Assembly: GCA_021735285.1 (NCBI GenBank)
Contig: JAIPHI010000144.1
Span: forward strand, 1 to 6,785
Direction of reading: 5' to 3'
From: Fidelibacterota bacterium
GTDB taxonomy: Bacteria > Fidelibacterota > UBA2242 > JAFGTP01
DNA length: 6,785 nt
The notes beneath the pieces were generated by a model. That model had not been told where the DNA came from, made no database searches, and was given only the letters and a program-made list of their open reading frames with translations. This document shows, piece after piece, positions 6,448 to 6,785 of this stretch (position 1 is its first letter; every line of letters starts with the position of its first letter). A program made the position numbers and the translations under genes.

Positions 6448-6785
6448 TTACAGATGTCGTTTCAAAGTTTTTTGCAAATTCCGGCCTTGATTGAATAGCT
6501 GTTCTAGTTCATCTTTTGAAATGGCCTCCGGTGCATATTTTTTTAGTTCCAGATTTTGAAGAAAGCGTTCCAATTCTTCTATTTTATCTTGATCAATTGT
6601 GTGCTTCTTCTCTACTTGCTCTATAATATCTTGAATATCTGTGCCAGAAGCAGGAAGACCGGTTTTATCTGTAATATAACCAGCTACCGCTTCATACAAT
6701 TCTTTAGCCGCAGTATCAAGTTCATCATTTTGCAAAGCCTCCTGACTGGATTGGAAGCATTGCTTGGCTCTCTTTGCAGCATTTT
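6448..6785 (-). CDS. batD: BatD-like protein, C-terminal part only (5' end beyond window)
   Basis: The reading frame stays open to the right edge, giving 111 complete residues before the TAA. The visible part is a charged helical tail, NAAKRAKQCFQSSQEALQND, then AAKELYEAVAGYITDKTGLP and a closing helical region containing FLQNLELKKYAPEAISKDEL. The pattern of a short charged helix, a 'YEAVAGYITDKTGLPAS' segment and 'LELKKYAP' resembles the cytoplasmic tail of BatD (oxygen tolerance) proteins, whose N-terminal beta-rich part and membrane helix would lie outside the window. A TTG at 6735 is not the start, because the same frame continues upstream with in-family sequence. The assignment depends on this tail plus the adjacent batE and should be treated as probable. 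Confidence 0.7.
   Translation of the reverse strand, partial: NAAKRAKQCFQSSQEALQNDELDTAAKELYEAVAGYITDKTGLPASGTDIQDIIEQVEKKHTIDQDKIEELERFLQNLELKKYAPEAISKDELEQLFNQGRNLQKTLKRHL

Larger units (their letters stand above)
1..6785 (-). other. Co-directional gene run, probable operon or two operons
   Basis: All eight genes run leftward. Gaps in transcription order are 31 nt (batD/batE), 76 nt (batE/SPOR), 22 nt (SPOR/yebC), 11 nt (yebC/ruvC, from the ATT), 5 nt (ruvC/ruvA) and 14 nt (ruvA/gcvT), and gcvT/ftsK overlap by 4 nt. No hairpin followed by a T-run was found between genes. The tight part from the SPOR gene to ftsK most likely shares a transcript; whether batDE joins it depends on the 76-nt gap. 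Both ends of the run lie outside the window. Confidence 0.55.

Noticed and set aside
6448..6735. TTG at 6735 as the start of a small 95-residue gene
   Set aside because: The frame is open to the window edge and the upstream residues continue the helical BatD-like tail, so this is the end of a longer gene.
1..6785. CRISPR array, tRNA, insertion sequence, riboswitch or defence system
   Set aside because: No regular direct repeats, transposase-like frames or RNA-gene signatures were seen; nearly all of the window is accounted for by housekeeping genes with very short gaps.

Overview
All genes in this window lie on the minus strand, tightly packed, and read from the right edge to the left edge. 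The order of transcription is: the C-terminal end of a BatD-like protein (right edge, partial), batE, a small secreted SPOR-domain protein, yebC, ruvC, ruvA, gcvT and ftsK (cut by the left edge just before its stop codon). Spacing is 31 nt or less or overlapping at every junction except batE/SPOR (76 nt), so most or all of it may be one transcript. No tRNA, rRNA, CRISPR array, insertion sequence, convincing terminator or gene-free stretch over 300 bases was seen.

The sequence is AT-rich (by eye near 40% GC, not counted). A Bat (aerotolerance) gene pair, a secreted SPOR protein and the FtsK sequence type point to a Gram-negative bacterium of the broad FCB group (Bacteroidota, Marinimicrobia, Calditrichota, Gemmatimonadota and relatives). 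A finer placement would be a guess.

Right part (5570-6785): envelope genes. BatD and BatE are exported or membrane-anchored proteins of the Bat operon. The SPOR protein probably binds septal peptidoglycan. Middle (3210-5073): the common yebC-ruvC-ruvA order, made of a ribosome-associated or regulatory YebC protein and two parts of the RuvABC Holliday-junction machinery; ruvB is not here. Left part (1-3195): gcvT, the aminomethyltransferase of glycine cleavage, overlaps by 4 nt with ftsK, the septal DNA translocase that clears chromosome ends and dimers at division. SPOR, RuvAC and FtsK form a loose division and chromosome-resolution theme, while GcvT and BatDE are metabolic and envelope passengers.

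The most notable point is that ruvC has no ATG, GTG or TTG that could start a complete protein. The only start that keeps the catalytic Asp7 and sits at proper spacing from a strong Shine-Dalgarno is ATT (AUU) at 4303-4301. Otherwise this is an ordinary housekeeping region, and I see no evidence of a new system.
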